Counted from the stretch's first letter, positions 5,840-13,708 are shown. The stretch is 15,030 nucleotides of DNA from an uncultured Faecalibacterium sp. (GCA_934512105.1 CAKSWQ010000048.1:1-15030), one strand, 5' to 3'. Notes: a model not told the origin generated them from the letters alone. Numbers and translations: made by a program.

Positions 5840-6214
5840 ATGAAACAGGTGATCGTTACTCCCAATGCTCCCGCCGCCATCGGGCCCTATTCGCAGGGCA
5901 TCGCTGCGGGACAGACCGTCTATGTATCCGGGCAGCTGCCCATCGATCCGGCCACCGGCCTGATCCCGGAGGGCATCGCCGCCCAGACGGCACAGTCCCT
6001 CAAGAACATCCAGGCCATTCTGGCACAGCAGGAGATGACGCTGGCCAATGTGGTCAAGACCACGGTGTTTTTGGCGGACATCAACGATTTTGCAGAGATG
6101 AACAAGGTGTACGGCGAGTACTTTGCGCAGCCCTACCCCGCACGCAGTGCGGTGCAGGTGGGCAAGCTGCCCAAGGGCGCTCCGCTGGAGATCGAGTGCA
6201 TTGCTGTAAAGTAA
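5840..6214 (+). CDS. ridA: RidA family enamine/imine deaminase
   Basis: A 124-residue RidA (YjgF/YER057c/UK114) protein, a small cytoplasmic trimer that hydrolyses 2-aminoacrylate and related imines to keto acids and ammonia. Visible family features are PNAPAAIGPYSQG (8-20), VYVSGQLPIDP (27-37), the carboxylate-binding arginine R102 in YPARSAVQV, and E118 in LEIECIAV. ATG 5840 is preceded by AGGAGG at eight bases; an upstream in-frame ATG at 5813 would include the ribosome binding site in the coding region. The downstream gene encodes a desulfidase whose product is 2-aminoacrylate, which fits RidA as the detoxifying partner. Confidence 0.93.
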   Translation: MKQVIVTPNAPAAIGPYSQGIAAGQTVYVSGQLPIDPATGLIPEGIAAQTAQSLKNIQAILAQQEMTLANVVKTTVFLADINDFAEMNKVYGEYFAQPYPARSAVQVGKLPKGAPLEIECIAVK

Positions 6215-6251
6215 GTTCCCCCGCACGGGAAGAAAAGAAACGGTGAACCAA

Positions 6252-7577
6252 ATGGATAAACAGATGTTCGTTCGCATCCTGAACAGTGAGATGGAGCTGG
6301 CCACGGGCTGTACGGAGCCCGGCGCAGTCGCTCTCACCGCCGCAGAGGCGGGCGCAGCACTCCGCAAGGCAGGCGGCACACGGGTAGAGGCCGTGACCGT
6401 CCGCGCCAGCATCAACATTATCAAAAACGCCATGTCGGCGGGCATTCCGGGCACCTCGTATCAGGGCATGGATTACGCCGCCGCCATTGGTGCCGTAGGC
6501 GGCGACCCCGTCCACCTGCTGGAGGTCATGAACTATGTGCCCCGGGAGCAGATGGAAGAAGCCGCAGCCCTTGTCAGGGCAGGCAAGGTCAAGGTAGAGG
6601 TGGCACAGGTGCCGCAGAAGCTCTACGTTGAAGTACTGGTTACTTCTGACGGCCACACCGGCCGCGCGGTGGTGCGGGACCTGCATACCAACGTGGTGCT
6701 AGTGGAGCAGGACGGCGTGGCTACGCTGGACAAGCAGCACGCAGGCCCCGCCGCAGCAGGGGACAGCGATGTGGTGACCCCGGAGCAGATCGCAGAGTTT
6801 CTGACCGTCCGCTCCATCTGGGAGTACTGCACTGAGGAGCTGGACCCCCTGCACGACCCCATCGACATCATCCGCAGTGCCGTACAGGTGAACACCACCA
6901 TCAGCAACGAGGGTCTTTCCAAGGAGTACGGCCTTGCCATCGGCCGCAATCTGGAGCTGAACTGCCGCAAGGGTCTGATGACCCGCGATCTGACCACCAA
7001 CGCCATGGTCATCGCTTCCGCCGGTGCGGACGCCCGCATGGCAGGCGCACCGGTCTCGGTGGTGGCAAACTCCGGCAGCGGCAATCAGGGCATCACGGCT
7101 ACCATGCCTGTTGTGGCAACTGCCCGCTGGCTGGACATCGGCGAGGAGAAGATGCTCCGCGCCGTGACCCTTTCCAACCTGATCGCCATCCGCATCAAGG
7201 CAAAGTTTGGCCGTCTGAGCAACCTTTGCGGTGCAACGGTTGCCGCCACCGGTGCAGCCTGCGGCATTGCCTACCTGCTGGGCGGCGGCTACCATGAGGT
7301 ATGCTGCACCATCCAGAACATGGTGGGCAACATCACCGGCATGGTATGCGACGGCGCAAAGGCCGACTGTGCGCTGAAGATCTCCACCTGCGTCAACGCC
7401 GCCTGTCAGGCAGCTGCCATGGGCGTGCGCGGCGTGCGGGTGCAGAGCACCGACGGCATCGTGGAGCACAATGTGGAGTATACGCTGGACAACTTTGCCA
7501 CCCTGAGCACCCACGGCACCAGCGACAGCGTGATCCTTGATCTGATGCTGAACAAACACCTCCCGGAGACGGAATAA
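6252..7577 (+). CDS. cyuA: L-cysteine desulfidase family protein (CyuA/YhaM, UPF0597)
   Basis: A 441-residue cytoplasmic enzyme of the CyuA/YhaM family, related to the [4Fe-4S] L-cysteine desulfidase of Methanocaldococcus and to the serine dehydratase alpha-chain fold. It converts cysteine to sulfide, ammonia and pyruvate via 2-aminoacrylate. Family motifs: ATGCTEP (residues 17-23), NSGSGNQGITATMPV (273-287), RLSNLCGAT with C326, and GMVCDGAKADCALK with C366 and C373. The three cysteines are those expected to hold the iron-sulfur cluster. ATG 6252 has GGTGA about six bases ahead; GTG 6243 is an in-frame alternative, so the start is uncertain by three codons. It lies 37 nt after RidA and 50 nt before the symporter, in one operon. 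Serine as the main substrate cannot be excluded. Confidence 0.88.
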   Translation: MDKQMFVRILNSEMELATGCTEPGAVALTAAEAGAALRKAGGTRVEAVTVRASINIIKNAMSAGIPGTSYQGMDYAAAIGAVGGDPVHLLEVMNYVPREQMEEAAALVRAGKVKVEVAQVPQKLYVEVLVTSDGHTGRAVVRDLHTNVVLVEQDGVATLDKQHAGPAAAGDSDVVTPEQIAEFLTVRSIWEYCTEELDPLHDPIDIIRSAVQVNTTISNEGLSKEYGLAIGRNLELNCRKGLMTRDLTTNAMVIASAGADARMAGAPVSVVANSGSGNQGITATMPVVATARWLDIGEEKMLRAVTLSNLIAIRIKAKFGRLSNLCGATVAATGAACGIAYLLGGGYHEVCCTIQNMVGNITGMVCDGAKADCALKISTCVNAACQAAAMGVRGVRVQSTDGIVEHNVEYTLDNFATLSTHGTSDSVILDLMLNKHLPETE

Positions 7578-7627
7578 GTCTCCCCACCCAGCCCCTTTCC
7601 GGGCAAAAAGAAAGAGGTACTATATTT

Positions 7628-8824
7628 ATGAAAAAGCTATTCAACAGTCTGCCCTTCCGGCTTTTGCTGGGCATTTTTGTGGGCATCATCCTTGGCCAGC
7701 TGTTCAACGAGAGCGTCATGGGCGTTGTGGTGACCCTGCAGTACATCATGGGTCAGCTCATCACCTTCTGTGTGCCGCTGATCATCATCGGCTTCATTGC
7801 CCCGTCCATCACAAAGCTGGGCAAAAACGCTTCCCGCCTGCTGGCAGTGGCCATCGTCATCGCGTATGTGTCCTCTGTCTGCGCAGCCTTCATGAGCATG
7901 GGCGCCGGCTACGGCCTGATCCCCCACCTGTCCATCGACAACAACGTTGCCGACCTGCGTGAACTGCCGGGCGTCGTCTTTGAGCTGAACATTCCCCAGA
8001 TCATGAGCGTCATGAGCGCTCTGGTGCTGAGCGTTCTGGTGGGTCTGGCTGCTACCTGGACCAACAGCAAGCTAACCTGCGACTTTTTGGCTGAGTTCCA
8101 GAACATCGTGCTGGACATCGTGAGCAAGGTCATCATCCCCGTGCTGCCCTTCTACATTGCCACCACCTTCTGCGGCCTGAGCTACGAGGGCACCATCACC
8201 CATCAGCTGCCCGCCTTCCTGCAGATCATCGTCATCGTCATGGCTGGTCACTACATCTGGCTGGCTGTGCTGTACCTGCTGGCAGGTGCTTACTCCGGCA
8301 AGAACCCCTGGGAAGTGCTGCGCCACTACGGCCCCGCTTACCTGACCGCTGTCGGTACCATGTCCAGTGCGGCTACGCTGGGTGTGGCGCTGGAGTGCGC
8401 CCGCAAGAGCAAGGTGCTGCGTAAGGACATGGTCAGCTTCGGCATCCCCCTGTTTGCCAACATCCACCTGTGCGGCTCTGTGCTGACCGAGGTGTTCTTC
8501 TGCATGACCGTTTCCAAGATCCTCTACGGCAAGCTGCCCAGCGTCGGCACCATGATCCTGTTCTGCCTGCTGCTCGGCATCTTCGCCATCGGCGCGCCCG
8601 GCGTGCCCGGCGGCACTGTCATGGCTTCTCTGGGTCTGATCACCGGTGTTTTGATGTTCGACAACGCCGGTACTGCTCTGATGCTGGCCATCTTCGCTTT
8701 GCAGGACAGCTTCGGCACTGCCTGCAACGTGACCGGTGACGGTGCACTGACCCTGATGCTGACCGGCTACGCCGAGAAGCACGGCATCGCCGATACCGGC
8801 GACCTCGAAAGCCCGATCCTGTGA
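7628..8824 (+). CDS. DAACS (SDF) family amino acid:cation symporter
   Basis: A 398-residue membrane transporter related to GltPh/GltP/SstT and the human EAAT/ASCT carriers. It has about eight membrane segments plus two hairpins. Diagnostic parts are the serine-rich hairpin tip TMSSAATLG (244-252), GAPGVPGG (322-329) in hairpin 2, and ALQDSFGTACNVTGD (357-371) in the last helix. In dicarboxylate carriers the fourth residue after and including this Asp is Arg (R397 in GltPh) and binds the side-chain carboxylate. Here it is Gly363, as with the Thr/Cys of neutral-amino-acid ASCT carriers. With the desulfidase upstream, uptake of cysteine, serine or a similar neutral amino acid is the best guess. 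AGAGGT precedes ATG 7628, and a terminator follows 60 nt after the stop. Confidence 0.9.
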   Translation: MKKLFNSLPFRLLLGIFVGIILGQLFNESVMGVVVTLQYIMGQLITFCVPLIIIGFIAPSITKLGKNASRLLAVAIVIAYVSSVCAAFMSMGAGYGLIPHLSIDNNVADLRELPGVVFELNIPQIMSVMSALVLSVLVGLAATWTNSKLTCDFLAEFQNIVLDIVSKVIIPVLPFYIATTFCGLSYEGTITHQLPAFLQIIVIVMAGHYIWLAVLYLLAGAYSGKNPWEVLRHYGPAYLTAVGTMSSAATLGVALECARKSKVLRKDMVSFGIPLFANIHLCGSVLTEVFFCMTVSKILYGKLPSVGTMILFCLLLGIFAIGAPGVPGGTVMASLGLITGVLMFDNAGTALMLAIFALQDSFGTACNVTGDGALTLMLTGYAEKHGIADTGDLESPIL

Positions 8825-8886
8825 TAAAAATCTGCGCATTCCTCCTTAATCGCAAGAGACTGTGAACAGACAGTCCCAAAATCTCC

Positions 8887-8927
8887 GAAAAGCCCCGGCG
8901 ACCGCAAAAGGCCGCCGGGGCTTTTTG
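8887..8927 (+). terminator. Intrinsic terminator of the ridA operon
   Basis: AGCCCCGGCG (8891-8900) pairs with CGCCGGGGCT (8913-8922), followed by a T-run. A preceding A-run makes it partly bidirectional. A small extra inverted repeat, GACTGT/ACAGTC, lies just upstream at 8858-8875. Confidence 0.88.
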
Positions 8928-8942
8928 TACTTCGCCATTTGT

Positions 8943-9076
8943 ACCCCCTCAGTCTCGCTACGCTCGCCAGCTCCCCCAAGGGGACGCCTTTCGGCGCTGC
9001 CGGAAACTTTCCCGCCACCGCTAAAGCCGTCCCCTTGGGGAAGGTGGCATCGCCGCAGGCGATGACGGAAGGGGTG
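8943..9076. repeat. Large imperfect palindrome (cruciform-forming intergenic element)
   Basis: The 417-nt gap between symporter and CDF genes holds this element after the terminator. Its inner arms, 8966-8986 and 9028-9048, are 21 bp each and complementary except for a few positions. Each arm contains CCCCAAGGGGACG or its complement. Outer arms near ACCCCCTCAGTC (8943-8955) and GACGGAAGGGGTG (9064-9076) also pair. Short hairpins such as GCCTTTCGGC lie in the loop. It resembles the non-coding palindromic repeats common in this bacterial group (recollection, unverified). Downstream to 9112 are further small inverted repeats. No gene is visible here. Confidence 0.65.
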
Positions 9077-9162
9077 CTCTTGCTGCGCAGCAGAACCTCA
9101 TGCCGCAGGCAATGCAACCCGCTTTGATATCCGGCGTAATGGGATGAAATTTTTGAAACGCC

Positions 9163-9191
9163 TTTAAAAGCATAAAGTAAAATGTTATACT
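9163..9191 (+). promoter_or_regulatory. Promoter of the CDF transporter gene
   Basis: TTTAAA (9163-9168) and TATACT (9186-9191) are separated by 17 nt, about 50 nt before ATG 9242. The -35 is only moderate. I see no metal-regulator operator that I can name. Confidence 0.5.
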
Positions 9192-9241
9192 ATAAGGAAA
9201 TTGGGACGCGCTGAAAAACGCGCAGCCCGAAAGGAGCCTTT

Positions 9242-10426
9242 ATGACGCAGCTTTTGATCCGTCTTTTTATACGCCGCCCTAATTCCCCGCAGGACCCCCG
9301 CGTCCGCGCCGCCTATGGCAATCTGGCCAGTGTGGTGGGCATGGTGTGCAATGTCCTGCTCTGTCTGGGCAAGTTTGTGGTGGGCACTTTGTTCGGCTCT
9401 ATCGCCATTACCGCCGATGCACTGAATAACCTTTCGGATGCTTCCTCCAATATCGTCAGTCTGGTGGGCTTCAAGCTGGCTGCCAAGGCACCGGATGCTG
9501 AGCATCCCTACGGCCACGCCCGCTTTGAGTATCTGGCGGGGCTGGTGGTCAGTGTGACCATTCTGGGCATCGGCTTTTCCCTGCTGAAGGAGTCGGTCAC
9601 CAAGGTGCTGCACCCCACACCGGTGCAGTTCGGCTGGCTGACCGTGGCAGTGCTGGTGGTGTCCATTCTGGTCAAGCTGTGGATGAGCGGCTTCAACCGT
9701 ACCATTGGCCGCATCATCGCCTCGGAGACCCTCATCGCCACCGCTGCCGACAGCCGCAACGACGTGCTGAGCACCGCTGCCGTGCTGGTGGCCGCCATCC
9801 TCTGCAGGGTGACCGGCTGGGACGTGCTGGACGGCCTGATGGGCGTAGGCGTGGCGGTATTTATCCTGATCTCCGGCTGGGGGCTGGTAATGGATACCCT
9901 GAGCCCGCTGCTGGGCGAAAGCCCCAGCGAGGATCTGGTGGAGCATATCGAACAGACTGTGATGAGTTATCCCGGCGTGCTGGGCGTACATGACCTGATG
10001 GTGCACGACTACGGCCCCGGCCACCAGTTTGCCTCTATCCATGTGGAGCTGCCCGCCGAGCAGGACCCGCTGGAAGCGCACGACCTGATCGACAACATCG
10101 AGCGGGACTTTATGAAGAACGACCACCTGATGGTGACCATCCACTATGACCCCATCGTCACTTCGGACGCCGCCGTGGGGGTGCTGCGCAGCCGCCTGAC
10201 CGAAAAGCTGCGTCAGCTGGACCCGGCGCTCTCGCTGCATGATCTGCGCATCGTGCCGGGCAAGACCCACACCAATGTGCTTTTTGATCTGGTGCTCCCC
10301 GCGGGCTATGCCGGGGACAAGGTGGAGCTGCTGACCCAGATGGAGCAGTTCATCAAACAGCAGGACCCCGCCTACAACTGCATTATCAAGCTGGAACAGA
10401 GCTATACGGCTGCGGCTCATAAATGA
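9242..10426 (+). CDS. Cation diffusion facilitator (CDF) metal exporter with duplicated C-terminal domain
   Basis: A 394-residue inner-membrane metal/proton antiporter. Six membrane segments span about residues 28-215. TM2 carries ITADALNNLSDASSN (56-70), then comes the family motif HPYGHARFEY (88-97), and TM5 carries AADSRNDVLST with D170-xxx-D174. Zinc CDFs usually have HxxxD in TM5; DxxxD is typical of manganese/iron-type members, so Mn2+ or Fe2+ efflux is favoured but unproven. The family is often near 300 residues. The extra length comes from two tandem cytoplasmic ferredoxin-like domains (about 229-304 and 315-388) with recognisably similar sequences. AAAGGAG precedes the ATG by seven bases. 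The aminotransferase gene follows after 55 nt without a terminator. Confidence 0.9.
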   Translation: MTQLLIRLFIRRPNSPQDPRVRAAYGNLASVVGMVCNVLLCLGKFVVGTLFGSIAITADALNNLSDASSNIVSLVGFKLAAKAPDAEHPYGHARFEYLAGLVVSVTILGIGFSLLKESVTKVLHPTPVQFGWLTVAVLVVSILVKLWMSGFNRTIGRIIASETLIATAADSRNDVLSTAAVLVAAILCRVTGWDVLDGLMGVGVAVFILISGWGLVMDTLSPLLGESPSEDLVEHIEQTVMSYPGVLGVHDLMVHDYGPGHQFASIHVELPAEQDPLEAHDLIDNIERDFMKNDHLMVTIHYDPIVTSDAAVGVLRSRLTEKLRQLDPALSLHDLRIVPGKTHTNVLFDLVLPAGYAGDKVELLTQMEQFIKQQDPAYNCIIKLEQSYTAAAHK

Positions 10427-10481
10427 GGGGATGCCGCCCCGCACGGGCTTTGCGATATAAGGAAAGCAGAGGGAAAGTAGT

Positions 10482-11669
10482 ATGCTGAACGAGACCTACC
10501 GCGCCATGCTGAACAACAAAAGCGTCATCCGTGAGACCTTCATGTATGGCAGACAGCGCGCTGCCCAGATCGGCAGCGAGAATGTGTTCGATTATTCACT
10601 GGGCAACCCCAGCGTGCCCTGCCCGCCGGAGTTTACCGAAGCCATGCAGACCCTGCTGGCACAGGAAGAGCCGGTAAGCCTGCACGGCTATTGCCCCAGT
10701 CAGGGCGACCCGGGCTTTCGCACCGCTGTGGCGGCGCATCTGACCGAGACCTTCGGTCTGCCCTACGCGCAAAAGCACATCTTCCCCACCACCGGCGCGG
10801 CAGGTGCCATCGCCCATGCCATCCGGGCGGTGACCCAGCCCGGGGACGAGGTGCTGACCTTTGCGCCCTACTTCCCGGAGTACGGCCCCTATGTGGCGGG
10901 CACCGGCGCAGTGCTGCGGGTGGTTCCTCCGCAGGCACCCACCTTCCAGCCCAATCTGGAGGCCTTTGCACAGATGCTGACCGATAAGGTCACCTGTGTG
11001 CTCATCAACACCCCCAACAACCCCACCGGCGTGGTCTACTCTGCCGACACCCTGACCCGCATGGCGGCGATTCTGACCGAAAAGAGCGCCCGGTACGGCC
11101 ACAATATCTTCCTGGTCAGTGACGAGCCCTACCGGGACATCGTGTTTGACGGCAAGACCGTGCCTTACCCGGCGGCGTTCTATCCCCACACTCTGACCTG
11201 CTTCTCCTACTCCAAGAGCCTGAGCCTGCCCGGCGAGCGTCTGGGCTATGTGGCGGTGCGCCCGGGGTGCGAGGGGGAGAACATCCTTGTGGACATGATG
11301 AGCCAGATCTCCCGTTTTACCGGCCACAACTGCCCGCCCAGCATCATCCAGCGGGCGGTCAGCCGCTGCCAGAAGGTGACCAGCGACCTTTCGGTCTACC
11401 AGACCAATATGGAGCTGCTGTACGAAAAACTCACCGCGCTGGGCTTTGAGGTGGAGCGCCCCGGCGGCACCTTCTACATCTTCCCCAAGGCACTGGAAGA
11501 GGACGCCAACGCCTTCTGTCAGAAAGCCCGGGAGTTCGACCTGCTGCTGGTGCCCAGCGACAGTTTTGGGGTCAAGGGCTATGTGCGCCTTGCCTACTGC
11601 ATCGACACCGAAAAGGTAAAGCGCAGTCTGCCCGCCTTTGAAAAGCTGGCAGCCGCCTACCGCAAATAA
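10482..11669 (+). CDS. Pyridoxal-phosphate aminotransferase, class I/II (aspartate aminotransferase fold)
   Basis: A 395-residue cytoplasmic fold-type I PLP enzyme. It shows NTPNNPTG (176-183), the cofactor-ring Asp in SDEPYRD (D214, Y217), the Schiff-base lysine K245 in FSYSKSLSLPGERLGY, the phosphate-binding R253, and a C-terminal GYVRLAYC containing the substrate-carboxylate arginine. Length is normal. The amino-acid substrate is not readable; aspartate, alanine or aromatic amino acids are possible. GAGGGAA precedes ATG 10482. It is followed 60 nt later by isocitrate dehydrogenase, which makes 2-oxoglutarate, the usual amino-acceptor in transamination, so a link to glutamate metabolism is plausible. 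Confidence 0.9.
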   Translation: MLNETYRAMLNNKSVIRETFMYGRQRAAQIGSENVFDYSLGNPSVPCPPEFTEAMQTLLAQEEPVSLHGYCPSQGDPGFRTAVAAHLTETFGLPYAQKHIFPTTGAAGAIAHAIRAVTQPGDEVLTFAPYFPEYGPYVAGTGAVLRVVPPQAPTFQPNLEAFAQMLTDKVTCVLINTPNNPTGVVYSADTLTRMAAILTEKSARYGHNIFLVSDEPYRDIVFDGKTVPYPAAFYPHTLTCFSYSKSLSLPGERLGYVAVRPGCEGENILVDMMSQISRFTGHNCPPSIIQRAVSRCQKVTSDLSVYQTNMELLYEKLTALGFEVERPGGTFYIFPKALEEDANAFCQKAREFDLLLVPSDSFGVKGYVRLAYCIDTEKVKRSLPAFEKLAAAYRK

Positions 11670-11676
11670 CCGGAAC

Positions 11677-11691
11677 GCCCCGACCCGGGGC
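11677..11691 (+). other. Short GC hairpin between aminotransferase and icd
   Basis: GCCCCG (11677-11682) pairs with CGGGGC (11686-11691) across a 3-nt loop. There is no T-run after it, so it is not a standard terminator. It may stabilise or process the transcript. Confidence 0.4.
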
Positions 11692-11729
11692 ATAAAATAC
11701 ACAACCGATAGAGGAAAGGGAAACCTGCT

Positions 11730-12941
11730 ATGGAAAAGATCAAGATGACGACCCCGCTGGTGGAGATGGACGGCGATGAGATGACCCGCATCCTGTGGAA
11801 GATGATCAAGGACGAGCTGATCCTCCCCTTTGTGGACCTCAAGACCGAGTACTACGATCTGGGTCTGCCCAACCGCGATGCCACCGCAGATCAGGTGACC
11901 ATGGATGCCGCCCTCGCCAACAAGAAGTACGGCGTGTCGGTCAAGTGCGCCACCATCACCCCCAACGCCCAGCGCGTGGAGGAATATAAGCTGCACGAGA
12001 TGTGGAAGAGCCCCAACGGTACCATCCGCGCCGTGCTGGACGGCACTGTGTTCCGCGCACCCATTATGATCGACAGCATCCAGCCGGTGGTCAAGAACTG
12101 GAAGAAGCCCATCACCATCGCCCGTCACGCCTACGGCGATGTGTATAAGTGCACCGAGTTCCGCATTCCCGGTGCAGGCAAGGCAGAGCTGGTGTTCACC
12201 GGCGCAGACGGCAGCCAGCAGCGTGCCACCGTCTTTGACTTTGAGGGTGCCGGTGTGCTGCAGGGTCAGTACAACAAGGATGATTCCATCCGCAGCTTTG
12301 CCCGCAGCTGCTTCAACTACGCACTGGACGTGAAGCAGGATCTGTGGTTCGGCGCAAAGGATACCATCTCCAAGAAGTACGACCACACCTTCAAGGATAT
12401 CTTCCAGGAGACCTACGACGCCGAGTACAAGGAAAAGTTTGAAGCTGCCGGCATCACTTACTTTTACAGTCTCATCGACGATATCGTGGCGCGTGTTATC
12501 CGCAGCGAGGGCGGCTTTGTCTGGGCGTGCAAGAACTACGACGGCGATGTGATGAGCGATATGGTTTCCACCGCCTTTGGCTCGCTGGCTATGATGACCA
12601 GTGTGCTGGTCAGCCCGGACGGCAAGTACGAGTACGAGGCCGCACACGGCACCGTCACCCGCCATTATTATAAGTATCTGAAGGGCGAAAAGACCTCCAC
12701 CAACCCCATGGCCACCATCTTTGCATGGTCGGGCGCCTTCAAGAAGCGCGGCGAGCTGGACAACCTGCCGGAGCTGGTGCACTTTGGCGAGGCACTGGAG
12801 GCTGCAAGCCTGCAGACCCTGAACGAGGGCATCATGACCAAGGACCTGTGCGGTCTGGCAGAGGGCATCACCCCCACCGCCGTGGACAGCGAGGGCTTTA
12901 TCAAGGCCATCCGTGAGCGTCTGGAAGCCAAGCTGGCGTAA
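11730..12941 (+). CDS. icd: NADP-dependent isocitrate dehydrogenase (eukaryote-like homodimeric type)
   Basis: A 403-residue TCA-cycle enzyme converting isocitrate to 2-oxoglutarate, CO2 and NADPH. It belongs to the subfamily of human IDH1/IDH2, not the E. coli Icd type. Substrate residues fall on human IDH1 numbering: S94, N96 and R100 in [19 protein letters not shown]109, and R132 in IARHAYGD. Metal ligands D273 and D277 are in YDGDVMSD, and K210 lies in [19 protein letters not shown] (308-314) with R311/H312 indicates NADP specificity. The protein is full length. A GAGGAAAGGG site precedes ATG 11730. A strong terminator follows at once. Confidence 0.95.
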   Translation: MEKIKMTTPLVEMDGDEMTRILWKMIKDELILPFVDLKTEYYDLGLPNRDATADQVTMDAALANKKYGVSVKCATITPNAQRVEEYKLHEMWKSPNGTIRAVLDGTVFRAPIMIDSIQPVVKNWKKPITIARHAYGDVYKCTEFRIPGAGKAELVFTGADGSQQRATVFDFEGAGVLQGQYNKDDSIRSFARSCFNYALDVKQDLWFGAKDTISKKYDHTFKDIFQETYDAEYKEKFEAAGITYFYSLIDDIVARVIRSEGGFVWACKNYDGDVMSDMVSTAFGSLAMMTSVLVSPDGKYEYEAAHGTVTRHYYKYLKGEKTSTNPMATIFAWSGAFKKRGELDNLPELVHFGEALEAASLQTLNEGIMTKDLCGLAEGITPTAVDSEGFIKAIRERLEAKLA

Positions 12942-12960
12942 AACGATTTTCAATATAGCA

Positions 12961-13014
12961 TAAAAACCGGAACGATCCACCTGAAAAAGGGAAGATCGTT
13001 CCGGTTTATGTTTT
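12961..13014. terminator. Bidirectional intrinsic terminator after icd
   Basis: AAACCGGAACGATC (12964-12977) pairs perfectly with GATCGTTCCGGTTT (12994-13007), a 14-bp stem with A/T runs on both sides. It can end icd transcription on plus and the GNAT/aroD transcript on minus. Confidence 0.88.
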
Positions 13015-13037
13015 GGGCAGGATGTGCGGCAAACTGG

Positions 13038-13142
13038 AACTTGTCGGGGCGAGGCCCCTCCATCTTGCTAACGCAAGACCGTTCGGTCGCTTAAAAGCCC
13101 CACTGGGGCTTTCGTTGCTCCGCTTCGCTCCACAAACGCGAA
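13038..13142. repeat. Hairpin-rich intergenic repeat, copy 2
   Basis: Second copy of the element at 223-314, about 105 bp, sharing AACTTGTCGGGGC at one end and AAACGCGAA at the other. Its hairpins are GGGGC 13046-13050 with GCCCC 13054-13058; CTTGC 13064-13068 with GCAAG 13073-13077; GACC/GGTC around 13077-13088; and the 9-bp palindrome AAAGCCCCA/TGGGGCTTT at 13094-13112. It is slightly longer than copy 1 near 13117-13131. It ends four bases past the stop of the acetyltransferase gene and is non-coding here. Confidence 0.8.
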
Positions 13143-13146
13143 ATTA

Positions 13147-13668
13147 TCAATATGCGTCCTTCATTACAATGTGCTGCAAATACCGGTTGAAACATTCATA
13201 TTCGTTTGCTTCCAGCATTCTAGGCGAGCTCATAATGACAAGTTCATGCCCATGATTTTCTGCGTGATAGGGCGGATGGATGTGTCGAAACGGATTTTCT
13301 ACAAAACCACAGCGCTCATAGAATCCCTTCCGACGAATAGACATTTCATCCACCGGCGGGTCTATTTCAAGAATTAAAGGAGTTGCTTGATAAGCGTTCA
13401 GAATTTTTTGTCCGTAATGCTTGTTCCGCATAGCAGGCAGAACGCAAAAATGCTCAATATAAAAGAACCCGGCAATTTCCCAATAGAGAATTTCACCGAT
13501 AAAATTTCCCTCATCACAGATTATATCGAAATGGTAGGCATCCTTCGTCAAAATCTGATTCTGTGAACGAGTTTCACGCTGTTCGTGTGCCGGAAAACTG
13601 ACATTATAAAGCTCCATTGCCTTTTGATACAACGGATGTGTTGTGCTGGTAATGCGCTCGATGTTCAT
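13147..13668 (-). CDS. GNAT-family N-acetyltransferase
   Basis: A 173-residue cytoplasmic acetyl-CoA-dependent transferase. The acetyl-CoA-binding motif A lies in IEHFCVLPAMRNKHYGQKIL (71-90, with R81 to G86), followed by LEIDPP (100-105) and the motif-B-like RRKGFYERCGFVENP (112-126). These support the GNAT fold. The acceptor substrate is unknown. AAAGGAG lies nine bases before ATG 13668. It follows aroD on the same strand after 40 nt, with no terminator between, so they probably share a transcript. It is visibly A/T-richer than aroD, which may point to separate ancestry. The hairpin repeat lies at its 3' end. Confidence 0.85.
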   Translation of the reverse strand: MNIERITSTTHPLYQKAMELYNVSFPAHEQRETRSQNQILTKDAYHFDIICDEGNFIGEILYWEIAGFFYIEHFCVLPAMRNKHYGQKILNAYQATPLILEIDPPVDEMSIRRKGFYERCGFVENPFRHIHPPYHAENHGHELVIMSSPRMLEANEYECFNRYLQHIVMKDAY

Positions 13669-13708
13669 GGTGAATCACTCCTTTGCGGTACAAATTCCGA
13701 TTTATTGA

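Noticed and set aside
8072..8839. A 255-codon minus-strand frame opposite the symporter
   Set aside because: Antisense shadow; low-complexity Gln/His/Asp composition from reverse-complemented hydrophobic codons.
9185..10444. A 419-codon open frame on the minus strand opposite the CDF gene
   Set aside because: Antisense shadow of a clear CDF transporter; rich in His/Gln/Gly with no recognisable fold.
10596..12980. A 794-codon open frame on the minus strand, antisense to the aminotransferase and icd genes
   Set aside because: It is antisense to two well-recognised enzymes with intact motifs. Its composition (Gly, His, Ala, Val, Leu rich, no domain) is what GC-rich codon bias produces on the opposite strand, and it has no ribosome binding site of note.
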